From: Cytobacillus dafuensis
Lineage (GTDB): Bacteria > Bacillota > Bacilli > Bacillales > Cytobacillaceae
Direction: 5' to 3'
DNA: 64,000 nucleotides
Assembly (NCBI RefSeq): GCF_007995155.1
Contig: NZ_CP042593.1
Span: forward strand, 2,274,001-2,338,000
Shown: positions 35,542-44,078 of the stretch, piece by piece
How positions within the stretch are numbered: position 1 is the stretch's first letter
Layout of the letters: the number at the start of each line of letters is the position of its first letter
The notes under the pieces: generated by a model
Database searches by the model: none
Told to the model about the DNA's origin: nothing
The model's input: the letters and a program-made list of their open reading frames with translations, nothing else
Made by a program: the position numbers and the translations under genes

Positions 35542-36401
35542 CTCCTCATTAGTCGGTAGAGGCCTCGCTCTAAGAGTGAACTCGCCATATCACGTCTGTA
35601 CTCTGCTGTAGCTCTAACGTCAGTAATTGGCATCACTTCTTTCCAAGCCACCTTTGCGATGTTCTGAATCATTTCATCTGTAAGGGGATGAAGAGTGAGG
35701 ATGGATTCACATTTTTTTGCCCGGATAATCGTTGGTGCAACGGAGCCAAATGCAATTTTTCCACTTAATACTTGACGGTCCTTCGCCATCAATAATGAAA
35801 TGGCTACATTCACAATTGAAATGGATTGTGCCTTACGTGGACCAAGCTTTTGAAAGATCCCAATTTCATTTTCGCCCTGAGGTTGAACAATAATATTCGT
35901 AATCATTTCATTTTTTTTCAAAATAGTTCTTCCTGGTCCTGTGAAAAATTCCTCAATAGGAACAATGCGTTTTGATTTATTTGTACTAAGTTCTAAAAGG
36001 GTGTTAAGTACATACAATGCTGGAAGTGTATCTCCAGCTGGGGAAGCTGTTCCAATATTGCCGCCAATCGTACCTACATTTTGCATCTGAATGGCTCCAA
36101 CTTCTCGTGATGCTTCAACAAGAACATTTGCTTTTTTTTGCAGGAGGGAGGAGCTGATGATATCGGTATGTGTTGTTAAGGGACCAATATGGATTGCACC
36201 GTCTTTTTCGATAATGTAACGTAATTCTCTTAATCCTTTTATATTTACCCATGTACTGGGTCTCCATTTTCCTTCTTTCATTCGAACTACGGCATCAGTA
36301 CCGCCTGCTATTAACTTCAAAACCTTCTCCTCATTGGCTATTATTGAAAGACATTCTTCTAATGTGGCAGGGGTGACAACCTCAATTTCAGAGACAAGCA
36401 T
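35526..36401 (-). CDS. pucC: Xanthine dehydrogenase, FAD-binding subunit
   Basis: A 291-residue subunit of the CoxM/XdhB family. FAD contacts are LIAGGTDAVVRMKEGKW (about 32) and QNVGTIGGNIGTASPAGDTL (about 105-124). It passes electrons from the molybdenum site to the acceptor. Start ATG 36401 has GGAGG seven bases upstream; a TTG two codons earlier sits against the ribosome site and is unlikely. Operon position between pucB and pucD. Confidence 0.92.
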   Translation of the reverse strand: MLVSEIEVVTPATLEECLSIIANEEKVLKLIAGGTDAVVRMKEGKWRPSTWVNIKGLRELRYIIEKDGAIHIGPLTTHTDIISSSLLQKKANVLVEASREVGAIQMQNVGTIGGNIGTASPAGDTLPALYVLNTLLELSTNKSKRIVPIEEFFTGPGRTILKKNEMITNIIVQPQGENEIGIFQKLGPRKAQSISIVNVAISLLMAKDRQVLSGKIAFGSVAPTIIRAKKCESILTLHPLTDEMIQNIAKVAWKEVMPITDVRATAEYRRDMASSLLERGLYRLMRRWESK

Positions 36402-36443
36402 GAACAATCCTCCTATCCAAAAAATTAAGTCTATCTAGTATCG

Positions 36444-37049
36444 TTAATTACCGCACAGATTTATCTTCATAGCATTTTGATAATCTTCGGGCGTGTTTAT
36501 ATTTAGTCCAATTAAGATACTATCAATAGGAACCTCAATAATTTGATTTTCATATTTTCGAATAATATTTCTTAGACCTTGTGTTTTTTCATTTATTAAG
36601 AGAAGATCACTAATAATTTTTCTGGAAAAAAGAATCGGATGCCCTCTCTTTCCTTTATTAATAGGAATAGAAATAGGCTGGTCTGTATCTTTCATCGAAA
36701 GAACAAGTTGATTAATGATTTTATAATCGACTGGCTGATCTACTGAAGAAACTAGAATCATCTTAGAATCTTTGTTAGCTGCTTGGAGTCCACAAATTAT
36801 AGAAGAACATTTTCCTTTTTTGAAATTCTCATTATATATTGTTTTCACTGGATATTTATTTGCTATATGTAAAAAGAGTTCCGCCTCATGCCCTAGAATA
36901 ACAATAATGTCCGAAAGTGAAGATTGCAGCAGCATTTGCAGTTGATGCTCAAATAAGGTCTTTCCCTCCCAAGACAGGAGACCTTTATGAGTTAGCGGCT
37001 GCATGCGTTTAGACTGTCCAGCTGCAAGAAGAATGGCAGTCCCAATCAT
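36444..37049 (-). CDS. pucB: Molybdenum cofactor nucleotidyltransferase, MocA/PucB-like
   Basis: A 201-residue GT-A fold nucleotidyltransferase: AILLAAGQSKRMQPLTHKGL at the start, DIIVILGHEAELF, LVSSVDQPVDYK and KGKRGHPILFSRK. MocA-type enzymes add CMP to the molybdopterin cofactor used by xanthine-oxidase-family enzymes. Its start overlaps the pucE stop (TAATG). B. subtilis pucB has the same association. Confidence 0.88.
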   Translation of the reverse strand: MIGTAILLAAGQSKRMQPLTHKGLLSWEGKTLFEHQLQMLLQSSLSDIIVILGHEAELFLHIANKYPVKTIYNENFKKGKCSSIICGLQAANKDSKMILVSSVDQPVDYKIINQLVLSMKDTDQPISIPINKGKRGHPILFSRKIISDLLLINEKTQGLRNIIRKYENQIIEVPIDSILIGLNINTPEDYQNAMKINLCGN

Positions 37050-37540
37050 TAATTTGTTAATATCCCTTTTATGCCTAATTCTTTTTCAGCGGCAGTTCTA
37101 ATTGCTTTTATTATTTTTGTATAACCTGTACAGCGGCATAGATTGCCTCCAAGAGCAGTTTTTATTTCATCTTCAGCGGGAACATAATCAATCCCATTAA
37201 GGAATGCTTTCGCGGATACTATAATTCCAGGTGTACAATAACCGCATTGAGTAGCACCTTCAGCTACAAAGGATTCTTGAATAATATCCATGTTTGAAGT
37301 CAATCCAACTCCTTCACATGTAATAATTTCCTGATTATTAACCTGACTAATAAGTAATAAACAAGAACATGCTGCCTCACCGTTTAGCAGAACAGAGCAT
37401 GATCCACATTCACCTTTTCCACAGCACTCTTTACTGGCAGTTAACTGAAGGTCTTCCCTTAATACATCTAGTAAAGTTTTAGTAGGATGGCATAGGACTG
37501 TACTACTTGAACCATTCACTTTTAAATGAAATGTTCGCAT
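37049..37540 (-). CDS. pucE: Xanthine dehydrogenase, [2Fe-2S] subunit
   Basis: A 163-residue subunit with two [2Fe-2S] clusters. The plant-ferredoxin-like cluster uses Cys in CCGKGECGSCSVLLNGEAAC (about 38-57); the second uses CGYCTPG (about 98) and CRCTGYTKI (about 133). First gene of the operon, with a strong AAGGAGG ribosome site. Gene order here (E-B-C-D-A) differs from B. subtilis pucABCDE. No clear promoter or PucR-like box could be identified upstream on the minus strand. Confidence 0.94.
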   Translation of the reverse strand: MRTFHLKVNGSSSTVLCHPTKTLLDVLREDLQLTASKECCGKGECGSCSVLLNGEAACSCLLLISQVNNQEIITCEGVGLTSNMDIIQESFVAEGATQCGYCTPGIIVSAKAFLNGIDYVPAEDEIKTALGGNLCRCTGYTKIIKAIRTAAEKELGIKGILTN

Positions 37541-37756
37541 TGTTTACCTCCTTGAATTGAAATGTTATTAATAAATCATTCATACAAAATTTACTAATTT
37601 ATTATTAGTCTGGAATAGTAATGGTAAAGTAAAGGGTCGATGTTTTTCATTTGTAAACATTATTGTGAAGTATTATGAGGGTGGAATCGTTTAACAAATT
37701 TACAGATTCGTTGAGGAAAAAATAAAAATTCCCATACAAAAGGGCTCTAGTGATAT

Positions 37757-37860
37757 AGTGGGGGATGAAAGCCGACTAAGAACGCCACGTCCTGTGGCAA
37801 CGTCGGCACTAGCACGTCCTGTTCGTCGAAAATCCCCCACTGATGGAAGTTTCACTTTAT
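37757..37860 (+). repeat. Dispersed repeat family B, copy 2
   Basis: A 104-base unit bounded by AGTGGGGGAT and ATCCCCCACT inverted ends plus a TGATGGAAGTTTCACTTTAT tail. It differs from 19343-19446 at about three bases. It lies in the 550-base gap between the divergent purine operons. The rest of this gap (37541-37756 and 37861-38042) has no convincing gene; a small dyad CCTCAA/TTGAGG is at 37909-37928. Confidence 0.85.
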
Positions 37861-38042
37861 CACAAGAAAACCCTTTCGTAGTCAGGAATTTACGGTCCCT
37901 AGTAGATACCCTCAAACCAATTATTGAGGTTATACGAAAAGAAATATTTGATATAAATTCAACTTGATTAATAGCTTGAATTGATTTGTAGTGTAAAGCT
38001 CGCACCAATATTTTGTCAAGTTCAAATTTTCAGAAAATATAA

Positions 38043-38071
38043 TTGACATTAAAAATGGTTTTGTTTAATAT
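38043..38071 (+). promoter_or_regulatory. Sigma-A promoter of the DUF2294 gene
   Basis: TTGACA (38043-38048), 17-base spacer, TAATAT (38066-38071): near-consensus. The ribosome site AGGAGG follows 13 bases later. Confidence 0.8.
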
Positions 38072-38092
38072 AGTGACTAACAGGAGGCAAAT

Positions 38093-38443
38093 ATGTCTAC
38101 TATTTCAATAAAATTCCACCATACTTTTAAAAAAGATCTTGCTCATCTGTATAATCGAGTCAATCAGGAGATATACGGGGTCGGTGTTAAAAAACAGAGA
38201 ATTGAAACCTTTGATGATAGAGTCATTATTTTTGCACAGCATAAGCGTGTACAGGCATTAAAAATGCTAAGCAAGAATTTTCAGCTCCTTACCATTTCGG
38301 TTGATTCAGCATTAATTGTTGAATTTAAATCGTTATTCAAAGTGCAGATTGAAGAAACTCTTCATCTGAAAGTAAAAACAATTTTAAAGGATTATGATCC
38401 CCTAAGTGAAGAAGCTTGTACAATCATTTACTTTGAAGAATAA
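38093..38443 (+). CDS. DUF2294 (MpsC-like) small protein
   Basis: A 116-residue soluble protein. The core NRVNQEIYGVGVKKQRIETF, then DDRVIIFAQHKRVQALKMLS and CTIIYFEE at the end, follows the pattern of DUF2294, a family named for a Na+-associated membrane-potential system (MpsC). Its biochemical role is poorly known. It has its own strong promoter and lies just ahead of the xanthine-permease operon, so it may be a small regulator or unrelated passenger. Assignment rests on pattern similarity only. Confidence 0.6.
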   Translation: MSTISIKFHHTFKKDLAHLYNRVNQEIYGVGVKKQRIETFDDRVIIFAQHKRVQALKMLSKNFQLLTISVDSALIVEFKSLFKVQIEETLHLKVKTILKDYDPLSEEACTIIYFEE

Positions 38444-38506
38444 TATGCATTCAATTTTGTTTGGGAAAGCTGCGCAGTGCGTATCTATCTTAAACCAATC
38501 TTGAAA

Positions 38507-38600
38507 GCGGTTCCTTTAGCTTTTGTTTATCGAAAGTTTTATGAAACCGCAGTAATAGGTCATCTTATTATTGGATGTCTTCTATTACTGCGGTTTTTTA
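38507..38600 (+). terminator. Strong hairpin terminator with overlapping alternative pairing, ahead of the permease operon
   Basis: Stem ACCGCAGTAATAG/CTATTACTGCGGT (38546-38558 and 38582-38594) followed by TTTTTTATA. The bases AACCGC at 38545-38550 can instead pair with GCGGTT at 38507-38512, which would break the base of the terminator. It may simply end the DUF2294 transcript, or act as an attenuator of the downstream operon. No known purine aptamer consensus was found. Confidence 0.65.
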
Positions 38601-38689
38601 TATATTTTTTCCCTTTTGAAAATCGGAGGTGATAAAAGATTTATTCTTATCTGTTTAGGAGATTACTTTTTTAAAATGGGGGGCTGAAC

Positions 38690-40018
38690 TTGGAAAAGCT
38701 AAATCCTGTAAAAGTTGGAACTTTAGGATTTCAGCATGTTTTGGCAATGTATGCGGGTGCTGTAATTGTTCCATTAATCGTCGGGCCTGCAATTGGTTTA
38801 AACGCTCAGCAACTAGCCTATTTAATTTCAATCGATTTATTCACCTGTGGGATAGCCACATTATTGCAGGTTATTGGCGGAAAGCATTTTGGAATAAAAT
38901 TGCCTGTCATATTAGGGTGTACCTTTACGGCAGTAGGACCAATGATTGCAATTGGGAAATTAGAAGGAATCACATCTATATACGGGGCCATTATTGTATC
39001 AGGAATAATTGTTATGATCCTATCCCAGTTTATGAGTAAAATCATGCGATTCTTTCCACCTGTGGTAACTGGTTCAGTTGTATCCATCATCGGAGTTTCC
39101 TTAATTCCGGTTGCAATGAATAATGCAGCAGGAGGTCTGGGATCTCCAGACTTTGGAAGTACGCAAAATCTACTTTTAGCCATATTAACTCTTGCCCTTA
39201 TTATAATAATAAACCGTTTCTTTAAGGGGTATATGAAAGCCATATCTGTCTTACTTTCCTTAATCGCAGGCACGGTTGTGGCATATTTTATGGGGATGGT
39301 TAGTTTTGATGATGTATCCAATGCCTCATGGTTTCATATCGTTCAGCCTTTTTATTTTGGATTTCCAACCTTTAGCTTCTCTGCCATCCTTACCATGACC
39401 CTTGTAGCCATTGTGAGCATGATAGAGTCGACTGGTGTTTTTTTAGCATTAGGTGATGTTTGTGATCGAAAGCTAGAATCTAGTGATATTAAAAAAGGAT
39501 TACGTGCTGAAGGACTTGCAGTTATAGTAGGTGGAATTTTTAATGCATTCCCATACACCTCTTTCTCGCAAAATGTGGGTTTAGTAGTTTTGACAAAAGT
39601 AAAAACGAGAAATGTTGTCATTTCTGCAGGGGTCATTTTAATGATTTTAGGTCTTTTGCCTAAGATCGCTGCTCTAACAACGATTATTCCAATGGCCGTT
39701 TTAGGGGGAGCGATGATTCCGATGTTTGGAATGGTTATTTCCTCCGGTGTAAGAATGCTTTCAGCGGTGGATTTTAGTAAAAATGAAAACCTATTAATCA
39801 TAGCCTGCTCAATCGGAATTGGACTTGGATCAGCAGTTGTTCCTGCAATATTTGGATCCCTCCCGACTAGTATCCGCTTATTAGTAGAAAACGGAATTGT
39901 ATTAGGAAGTTTGACAGCAATTTTATTAAATTTGGTCTTTAACTATAAAGATTTAAATATATCTGAAAGTGAGCAAGTCAATCAGCTGAAAAGTGATCAT
40001 TCGGTGGATGTCATTTAA
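38690..40018 (+). CDS. Xanthine/uracil permease (NCS2, PbuX-like)
   Basis: A 442-residue transporter with 12-14 membrane segments. The opening GTLGFQHVLAMYAGAVIVPL and the conserved IESTGVFLALGDVCDRKL (about 245-262) and NAFPYTSFSQNVGLV (about 284-298) motifs put it in the nucleobase-ascorbate family near xanthine permeases (QNVG signature). The TTG start has GGGGGG six bases upstream. First gene of the microcompartment operon, so xanthine (or a related oxopurine) is the likely cargo. Confidence 0.92.
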   Translation: MEKLNPVKVGTLGFQHVLAMYAGAVIVPLIVGPAIGLNAQQLAYLISIDLFTCGIATLLQVIGGKHFGIKLPVILGCTFTAVGPMIAIGKLEGITSIYGAIIVSGIIVMILSQFMSKIMRFFPPVVTGSVVSIIGVSLIPVAMNNAAGGLGSPDFGSTQNLLLAILTLALIIIINRFFKGYMKAISVLLSLIAGTVVAYFMGMVSFDDVSNASWFHIVQPFYFGFPTFSFSAILTMTLVAIVSMIESTGVFLALGDVCDRKLESSDIKKGLRAEGLAVIVGGIFNAFPYTSFSQNVGLVVLTKVKTRNVVISAGVILMILGLLPKIAALTTIIPMAVLGGAMIPMFGMVISSGVRMLSAVDFSKNENLLIIACSIGIGLGSAVVPAIFGSLPTSIRLLVENGIVLGSLTAILLNLVFNYKDLNISESEQVNQLKSDHSVDVI

Positions 40019-40074
40019 TAATCTGCTCTGTTAAATGAATAGAAGCAGAAATAAATAATAAAGGGAGAAGAACT

Positions 40075-41541
40075 ATGGATTTAATTCTTAAAAACGCAAA
40101 TATTCCTCAAGGAGATCGTCAAGTATTAACGAATATACTGGTAAAAGACGGAAAAATCGCAGGTTACTGCAACGATATTAGCATTTTAAACGCTGCACAG
40201 GTGATTGATGTAGGTGGAAAGCTCGTTGTTCCTGGGTGTATTGATCCTCATACTCATTTCATGGATCCAGGTTTTACGCATCGGGAAACCTTTGCAACAG
40301 GAAGTCGTTCCGCAGCCGCTGGTGGGTTAACGACAATTATTGATATGCCATGCTGCAGTAAGCCTTCAGTTCGAGATGGTGATAGTTTTCACAAGAAAAT
40401 TGGTCCAATTCGTGAACAAGCTTATGTTGATTATTGTTTCTGGGGTGGAATGACAGGGGAAGATGCACGTGAAGGCTGGATTGATAATATTTACCCTCAA
40501 ATTGAAGAAGGGGTAGTTGCATTTAAGGTTTATATGACACCTTCTGTACCTACTTTCCCAAGAGTTTCGGATGCCGAAATGCTAGAAATCTTTAAAAATG
40601 TTGCTAAAACAGGACTGCCTATAGGTGTACATGCAGAAAACTATGATATTTGTACGTTTAATTCCAAAAAATTAGAGAAGGAAGGACGGCTAGATGGTCC
40701 TGCATGGGCAGAAGCACGCTCAAGTCTAGCTGAGAAAGTGGCAATTGAATTAATCCTTAGCTTCGCCGAGGCAACGGATGCACGTGTACATGTTGTCCAT
40801 ATGAGTACAAAAGAAGGGGTAGAGCTCGTTAAGGCCGCTAAAAAACGAGGTGTGAAGGTTACAGCTGAAACATGTCCTCACTACCTTGTTTTAAATGCAC
40901 AAGACTCTATGTCAGAACGGGGATCATTTGCAAAAATTGCTCCGCCATTACGCGGCAAAGAAGATAACGAGTCTCATTGGCAAGCGCTTGCTGATGGAAC
41001 AATTGATTTTGTCGGTACAGACCATGCTCCATATGAAATTGCAACTGAAAAAGAATACTCTGGCTCTAACATTTGGAATACTTTCCCTGGTATTCCGGGT
41101 GTTGAAACAATGGTTCCGATTCTTGTAAGTGAAGGTCTTAATAAAGGGCGATTATCACTCTCTCGTTTCGTCGAGGTAACGAGCCGAAACGCAGCTATTC
41201 ATTATGGCATTTATCCGAAAAAAGGCTCAATGGAAATTGGTGCCGATGCTGATTTCACAGTCATTGATCTAGAAAAGGAATATGTAATAGATGAGCAAAA
41301 AACAGAATCAATGGCAAAATATAATCCTTTACATGGATTGAAATTAAAAGGAAAACCAGTTCAAACCATTATCCGTGGAAACATGATCTATGATGAGGAT
41401 GGCGGCGGTATTGTAGGGGAAGCAGGATATGGAGAGTATGTACGTCGTCAAAGCATTCAACGCCTAGAGCGAACACTAAAATATGAAAAATATGAAACTG
41501 TCAAAATCGAAACGAAAGAAGCGGTAACACAAAATTTATAG
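40075..41541 (+). CDS. Cyclic amidohydrolase (dihydropyrimidinase/allantoinase family); proposed xanthine ring-opening enzyme
   Basis: A 488-residue amidohydrolase with the full binuclear metal set: PGCIDPHTHFMDPG (about 55-68), carboxylated Lys in VAFKVYMTPS (about 149), VHAENYD (about 184), VHVVHMST (about 240) and GTDHAPY (about 318). The family hydrolyses cyclic amide bonds in dihydropyrimidines, hydantoins and allantoin. Given the permease upstream and UbiD downstream, hydrolysis of the six-membered ring of xanthine is my inference. After the barrel an extra helix YGEYVRRQSIQRLERTLKYE and a polar tail (about 446-488) could be an encapsulation signal. Alternatives: allantoinase or hydantoinase. 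Confidence 0.85.
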   Translation: MDLILKNANIPQGDRQVLTNILVKDGKIAGYCNDISILNAAQVIDVGGKLVVPGCIDPHTHFMDPGFTHRETFATGSRSAAAGGLTTIIDMPCCSKPSVRDGDSFHKKIGPIREQAYVDYCFWGGMTGEDAREGWIDNIYPQIEEGVVAFKVYMTPSVPTFPRVSDAEMLEIFKNVAKTGLPIGVHAENYDICTFNSKKLEKEGRLDGPAWAEARSSLAEKVAIELILSFAEATDARVHVVHMSTKEGVELVKAAKKRGVKVTAETCPHYLVLNAQDSMSERGSFAKIAPPLRGKEDNESHWQALADGTIDFVGTDHAPYEIATEKEYSGSNIWNTFPGIPGVETMVPILVSEGLNKGRLSLSRFVEVTSRNAAIHYGIYPKKGSMEIGADADFTVIDLEKEYVIDEQKTESMAKYNPLHGLKLKGKPVQTIIRGNMIYDEDGGGIVGEAGYGEYVRRQSIQRLERTLKYEKYETVKIETKEAVTQNL

Positions 41542-41573
41542 GTTTATGAATAGATAGAGAGGGTGATTGAATC

Positions 41574-42164
41574 ATGGAACTAAAAGGAAAAAAGCATTGT
41601 GTCGTCATTATTGACATGCTGAATGATTTTATTGGAGAGAATGCTGCATTACGCTGTGAAAATGGCGAAAAGATTGTTCCAAAAATTAGGGAGCTAATAG
41701 ATTTCGCACATGATCAAAATATTCAAGTTGTTCATGTCCAAGAAGCACATCGTAAAAATGATCGGGATTTCCGTGTAAGGCCGGTTCATGCAGTAAAGGG
41801 AACGTGGGGATCACAATTTATTCCTGAGTTACTGCCTGAAGAAGATAAGGGAGACTATGTTGTTCAAAAGAGGAGACATAGTGCTTTTAGCTACACAGAC
41901 TTTGATCTCTTTTTAAGAGAGGAAGAGATTGATACTGTCGTTTTGACGGGTGTCTGGACGAATGTGTGTGTACGAAGCACAGCTTCAGATGCTCTTTATC
42001 ACGGCTATCATATTATCTGTATTTCTGATGGAACGGCCTCTCAGGATGATGACATGCATCGATCAGGATTAAGAGATATTGATATTTTTGGAGATATTAT
42101 GACGACTGAAGAATATAAAGAAGCAGCAAAATTAAAATTCTCCCAAGACCAACAGGTTGTCTAG
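41574..42164 (+). CDS. Isochorismatase-fold cysteine amidohydrolase; proposed ureido-imidazole amidase
   Basis: A 196-residue enzyme with the D-K-C triad of the family: Asp in VVIIDMLNDFIG (about 14), Lys in VVQKRRHSAFSYTDFD (about 95) and Cys in VVLTGVWTNVCVRSTASDAL (about 131). Relatives include N-carbamoylsarcosine amidase and the ureidoacrylate hydrolase RutB, which release CO2 and ammonia from ureido groups. That matches removal of the ureido group after ring opening, but nicotinamidase-like activity cannot be excluded. It overlaps the next gene by eight bases. Confidence 0.85.
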   Translation: MELKGKKHCVVIIDMLNDFIGENAALRCENGEKIVPKIRELIDFAHDQNIQVVHVQEAHRKNDRDFRVRPVHAVKGTWGSQFIPELLPEEDKGDYVVQKRRHSAFSYTDFDLFLREEEIDTVVLTGVWTNVCVRSTASDALYHGYHIICISDGTASQDDDMHRSGLRDIDIFGDIMTTEEYKEAAKLKFSQDQQVV

Positions 42165-42744
42165 CTTTAGACAAGAAGAAAGAAAAAAGCGTATTTTAGT
42201 GGGAATAACCGGAGCAAGCGGATCATTGTATGCTTATGCATTGGTCCGTGCTCTCCATCAATTAGGAATTGAAACACACTTAATTGTAACGGAGATGGGA
42301 GAAAAAGTAATGCAATTTGAGTGTAACAAGAAGATGGATGAGCTCAAGGAATATGCCACTATTCATAGCAATAAAAACCTGTTTGCTTCCATTGCAAGCG
42401 GATCATACTTAACGGATGGGATGGTGATTGTCCCGTGCTCAATGAATACACTTGGTGCGATTGCAAATGGAGTCGGAGATACTTTGCTAAGCAGAGCGGC
42501 AAGTGTTGTTTTGAAAGAAAAACGAACCTTTATTATTGTTCCGAGAGAAGCACCTTTTAACTTAATTCATTTACGTAATATGACTGCACTTGCTGAGACT
42601 GGTGCTTGCATTATGCCTGCATCTCCTGGATTTTATCATAAACCAACAGAAATTTGGGAGCTAGCTAATTTTATGGTTGCACGTATTTTAGACATGCTGA
42701 ATATTGATCATCGGCTGCTTGAAAGGTGGGGAGAAAAGACATGA
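42157..42744 (+). CDS. ubiX: UbiX-like flavin prenyltransferase
   Basis: A 195-residue flavoprotein that prenylates FMN to make prFMN, the cofactor of UbiD decarboxylases. Motifs are ILVGITGASGSLYAYAL (about 13-29), LIVTEMGEKVMQFE, VIVPCSMNTLGAIANGVGD (about 91) and FIIVPREAPFNLIHLRNMTAL (about 130-150) with PASPGFYHKP. Its end overlaps the ubiD start by ATGA. The start is uncertain: TTG 42157 has no good ribosome site, but no better start precedes the conserved domain. Confidence 0.92.
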   Translation: MSSFRQEERKKRILVGITGASGSLYAYALVRALHQLGIETHLIVTEMGEKVMQFECNKKMDELKEYATIHSNKNLFASIASGSYLTDGMVIVPCSMNTLGAIANGVGDTLLSRAASVVLKEKRTFIIVPREAPFNLIHLRNMTALAETGACIMPASPGFYHKPTEIWELANFMVARILDMLNIDHRLLERWGEKT

Positions 42745-44078
42745 TTCCAGTAACTATGAGAGCATTATTAGATGACTGGGAAAATAGAGGTCTATTATAT
42801 CGTATAAAGAAAGAAGTAGATCCCCGCTATGAATTAGGTGCTGTTATTAATTCTAAACAAGGCAGACAGCCATTCCTTTTTGAAAAAATTAAAGGGTATC
42901 AATCATCAATGGCAGCAGGACTTGGCGGAGACCGTGATCTGGTTGCTGACAGTATTGGGGTACATACCTCAGAACTTATTCCAAAAATAATTGAATCTAT
43001 TGTGAATCCTATTCAAACAACTTTAAAAGAAACAGGTCCTGTTCAGGAGAATTTAGTAACAGGAGATTTTGATTTGGCTGATCTATTCCCAATACCAACT
43101 TATCATGAAAAGGACTCCGGGGCTTATTATGTTTCTGGCATTCTAGTTGTGAAGGATTTATCAGGGAATAAAAGGTACACCTCCATAAGGAGAATGCAAT
43201 ACCTGGGAGGAAATCGAACGAATATCTTAATTACTTCACCCGAATTATTGGAACAATATTCTCATTTTGAAAAACTTGGAGAACCTATGGAAGTGGCAGT
43301 AATGTTCGGTGTTGTCCCAGCAATCGTATTAAGTTCTCAGATTAGCACTCACCTCTATCACACAGATAAGCTAAATGTCGCAGGGGCATTACTTGGACAA
43401 TCCCTAGATGTTGTTCGCTGTAAAACAGTTGATTTAGATGTTCTGGCTGAAGCAGAAATTGTATTTGAAGGACAAATGCTTCCTCACGAGCGTGAAATGG
43501 AAGGACCGTTTGGGGAATTAGCAGGCTATTATGGCTTCCGTTCACCACAGCCAGTAGTTGAAATTTCTGCAGTTACCTACCGGAATAATGCAATTAATCA
43601 AACGATTTTCCCTTCAAGCTTCGAAGAGAAACTCCCAATGGCCCTTGTTCGTGAAGCGACACTATTAAGTACTGTAAGACAGGTTGTTCCAAGTATAAAA
43701 GGTGTACATATTCCTATGGGAGGTGTCGCGCGCTATCATGCAGTCATTCAAATCGAGAAGAAATCTGAAGGGGATGGAAAGCAAGCTGCACTTGCCGCTT
43801 TTGCAAGTGATAAAGATCTAAAGCATGTAGTAGTCGTTAATGATGACGTAGATATCTTTAATTCAGATGATGTAGAATGGGCGATCGCAACAAGGGTGCA
43901 GGCAGCCACTGATGTCTTCATAGTTCCTGGTGCTAAAGGCTCCCCTCTTGAATCATCTCATAATCTAAGAGGAGTGTCCGACAAAATGGGGATTGATGCG
44001 ACCTATCCATTAGGAATGGAAGAAATGTTTAAAAGAACATCTATACCAATAAAAATTAATATAGATGACTATCTCTAA
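42741..44078 (+). CDS. ubiD: UbiD-family prFMN-dependent decarboxylase; proposed 4-amino-5-imidazolecarboxylate decarboxylase
   Basis: A 445-residue decarboxylase. The motifs YTSIRRMQYLGGNRTNI (prFMN/Mn region, about 148-164), HEREMEGPFGELAGYYG (the Glu-rich active-site strand, about 250-266) and DATYPLGMEEMFKR near the end are typical. UbiD enzymes decarboxylate unsaturated or heteroaromatic acids. In this operon a heteroaromatic acid from purine breakdown, 4-amino-5-imidazolecarboxylate, is the natural candidate. ATG 42741 with GGGGAG was preferred over the longer ORF start. It lies right before the shell genes. Confidence 0.88.
   Translation: MIPVTMRALLDDWENRGLLYRIKKEVDPRYELGAVINSKQGRQPFLFEKIKGYQSSMAAGLGGDRDLVADSIGVHTSELIPKIIESIVNPIQTTLKETGPVQENLVTGDFDLADLFPIPTYHEKDSGAYYVSGILVVKDLSGNKRYTSIRRMQYLGGNRTNILITSPELLEQYSHFEKLGEPMEVAVMFGVVPAIVLSSQISTHLYHTDKLNVAGALLGQSLDVVRCKTVDLDVLAEAEIVFEGQMLPHEREMEGPFGELAGYYGFRSPQPVVEISAVTYRNNAINQTIFPSSFEEKLPMALVREATLLSTVRQVVPSIKGVHIPMGGVARYHAVIQIEKKSEGDGKQAALAAFASDKDLKHVVVVNDDVDIFNSDDVEWAIATRVQAATDVFIVPGAKGSPLESSHNLRGVSDKMGIDATYPLGMEEMFKRTSIPIKINIDDYL

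Noticed and set aside
37541..37760. Purine riboswitch ahead of pucE or the permease
   Set aside because: The conserved aptamer parts (paired TATA ends, ATATGG, GTTTCTACC) were not found on either strand in 37541-37760 or 38444-38690.
37758..37967. 69-residue ORF starting MGDESRLRTPRPVATSALAR, and its reverse-strand partner
   Set aside because: It lies over repeat family B copy 2, has no ribosome site, and its first half is only the translated repeat.
40075..41541. Allantoinase as the simple answer for the cyclic amidohydrolase
   Set aside because: No uricase, allantoate or ureidoglycolate genes are present and a decarboxylase of the UbiD type has no place in the allantoin path; not formally excluded.
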